In this document: positions 7,113 through 7,137 of the stretch, piece after piece
Numbering within the stretch: the first letter of the stretch is position 1
Layout of the letters: the number at the start of each line of letters is the position of its first letter
DNA from: Bacilli bacterium
GTDB taxonomy: Bacteria; Bacillota_I; Bacilli_A; ML615J-28; CAG-313
Direction of reading: 5' to 3'
DNA: 7,137 nucleotides
Assembly: GCA_900770645.1 (NCBI GenBank)
Contig: CAAGKY010000139.1
Coordinates: 1 to 7,137 of the forward strand
Notes under the pieces: model-generated
Databases searched by the model: none
What the model was told of the DNA's origin: nothing
The model's input: the letters and a program-made list of their open reading frames with translations, nothing else
Translations under genes and position numbers: made by a program

Positions 7113-7137
7113 AGATCGGAAGAGCGTCGTGTAGGGA
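7113..7137 (+). other. Illumina TruSeq adapter remnant (sequencing artefact, not genomic)
   Basis: The bases from 7113 read AGATCGGAAGAGC, the common start of Illumina TruSeq adapters, then the arm-specific GTCGTGTAGGGA up to the last base. Independent support comes from the UvrB frame. The codon at 7114-7112 should encode the Ala of the conserved K-D-A-S-I-N-D block (TGC expected on the + strand at 7112-7114, TAG seen), so agreement with the family stops precisely where the adapter begins. These 25 bases should be trimmed. Confidence 0.97.

Overview
The window looks like a short contig from an AT-rich, low-GC Gram-positive bacterium (Bacillota, class Bacilli in the broad sense). The signs are strong A/T bias in codons and spacers, consensus AGGAGG/AGGTGAT-type Shine-Dalgarno sites, TATAAT-type -10 boxes, and a gene set typical of that group: YhaM, RecD2, MnmA and UvrB. 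Tryptophan is encoded by TGG wherever I checked and stops are TAA/TAG, so nothing suggests the Mycoplasma code. The exact lineage cannot be read from the sequence; an uncultured gut or environmental Bacilli member is a reasonable guess.

Layout. On the + strand, positions 1-619 hold the 3' part of a CCA-adding tRNA nucleotidyltransferase gene. It is translationally coupled through a 1-base overlap to a complete yhaM exoribonuclease gene (619-1578). A strong hairpin at about 1577-1611 ends this unit and appears to work in both directions. Everything to the right is on the - strand, transcribed toward that terminator: partial uvrB (5471-7112), then mnmA (4346-5467) 3 bases later, a terminator at the mnmA stop codon, a putative new promoter, and recD2 (1874-4270). 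Last comes a 59-residue single-pass membrane protein gene (1617-1796), which seems to have its own promoter in the recD2 3' end and a hairpin in its leader.

The theme is housekeeping nucleic-acid maintenance: tRNA 3'-end CCA addition, RNA 3'-5' trimming, nucleotide excision repair, tRNA wobble-uridine thiolation and a RecD2-type helicase. mnmA next to recD2 recalls the trmU-yrrB-yrrC neighbourhood of Bacillus.

The right end is not biological. From 7113 to 7137 the sequence is Illumina TruSeq adapter, and the UvrB reading frame departs from the family consensus exactly there. I found no convincing new multi-gene system. The least explained items are the 59-residue Met/Cys-containing membrane protein with its promoter and hairpin leader, and the lysine/glutamate-rich C-terminal extension on the CCA-adding enzyme.
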